Assembly: GCF_001025135.1 (NCBI RefSeq)
Contig: NZ_AP012323.1
Location: 930,001 to 994,000 of the forward strand
Origin: Bifidobacterium bifidum ATCC 29521 = JCM 1255 = DSM 20456
GTDB taxonomy: Bacteria > Actinomycetota > Actinomycetes > Actinomycetales > Bifidobacteriaceae
DNA length: 64,000 nt
Reading direction: 5' to 3'
Part shown: piece by piece, positions 63,910 through 64,000 of the stretch
Layout: every line of letters begins with the position of its first letter
Position numbering within the stretch: the first letter of the stretch is position 1
Notes under the pieces: generated by a model
Databases searched by the model: none
What the model was told of the DNA's origin: nothing
The model's input: the letters and a program-made list of their open reading frames with translations, nothing else
Made by a program: the position numbers and the translations under genes

Positions 63910-64000
63910 CACGCAGGGTCGTCCATAGGGTATGCGATTATAAACGATTGTGTCTGCCATAAGGCGGATGCTATCTGGAGTCTTAGCCCATCAGTGGGTC

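Overview
The window is a high-GC chromosomal segment from a Bifidobacterium. The clearest marker is a full-length xylulose-5-phosphate/fructose-6-phosphate phosphoketolase, the key enzyme of the bifid shunt. It lies near acetate kinase and phosphotransacetylase, among actinobacterial-type housekeeping genes (S1, UvrB, PolA, a PdtaR-like ANTAR regulator, GlgX). The species cannot be fixed from sequence alone.

Layout. 1-15 kb is core: the end of rpsA, coaE, uvrB, a frameshifted terC-family gene, pyk, two Nudix hydrolases, tRNA-Leu(CAA), an ANTAR response regulator overlapping polA, a Nif3-like protein and glgX. 15-19 kb is a worn integration zone around tRNA-Pro(TGG). It holds a polytopic membrane protein, a 54-bp-arm palindrome, a holin-like remnant, an IS256 fragment joined to a broken GNAT gene, and an MFS stump next to a MarR gene. 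19-25.7 kb has a MerR/aldo-keto reductase pair with a readable MerR-type promoter, a DJ-1 protein, a frameshifted PP2C-like phosphatase coupled to a membrane-anchored protein, an S51 peptidase and aroA. 25.8-29 kb is ackA-pta, followed by a truncated DUF1846 gene. 29.7-31.9 kb is a small AT-rich foreign island at the 3' end of guaA, with two structured palindromes and a 21-bp direct repeat. 31.9-44.7 kb holds guaA, xfp, a phosphate transporter with its DUF47 partner, a NarL-type two-component system and a divergent ABC exporter. 44.7-54.3 kb is a second accessory zone: an AlbA_2 ATP-binding protein, IS30, a secreted protein, a relaxase remnant, IS3, an EcoRI-type methylase remnant, small membrane proteins, nicotinamidase and a collapsed glmS copy. 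54.4-64 kb is core again: pbuX-xpt, an acyltransferase with a C-terminal SGNH domain, UvrD/PcrA with a Gly/Ser/Tyr-rich tail, and a DUF4418-permease-ATPase operon.

Functional threads. Xfp, AckA, Pta and Pyk cover the acetyl-phosphate to acetate and pyruvate ends of the bifid shunt. PbuX, Xpt and GuaA serve guanine and xanthine salvage. UvrB, UvrD and PolA are the incision, displacement and resynthesis steps of excision repair.

Most striking are several families of palindromic non-coding DNA: at least nine loci of one GC-rich repeat family, a 116-bp near-perfect palindrome, a nested inverted repeat and a tandem pair of ~95-nt hairpins. Many genes are decayed, several by single-base length changes in short homopolymers. 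Some of those could be assembly errors and should be checked on reads before biological conclusions are drawn. I found no convincing CRISPR array, intact prophage or biosynthetic cluster.
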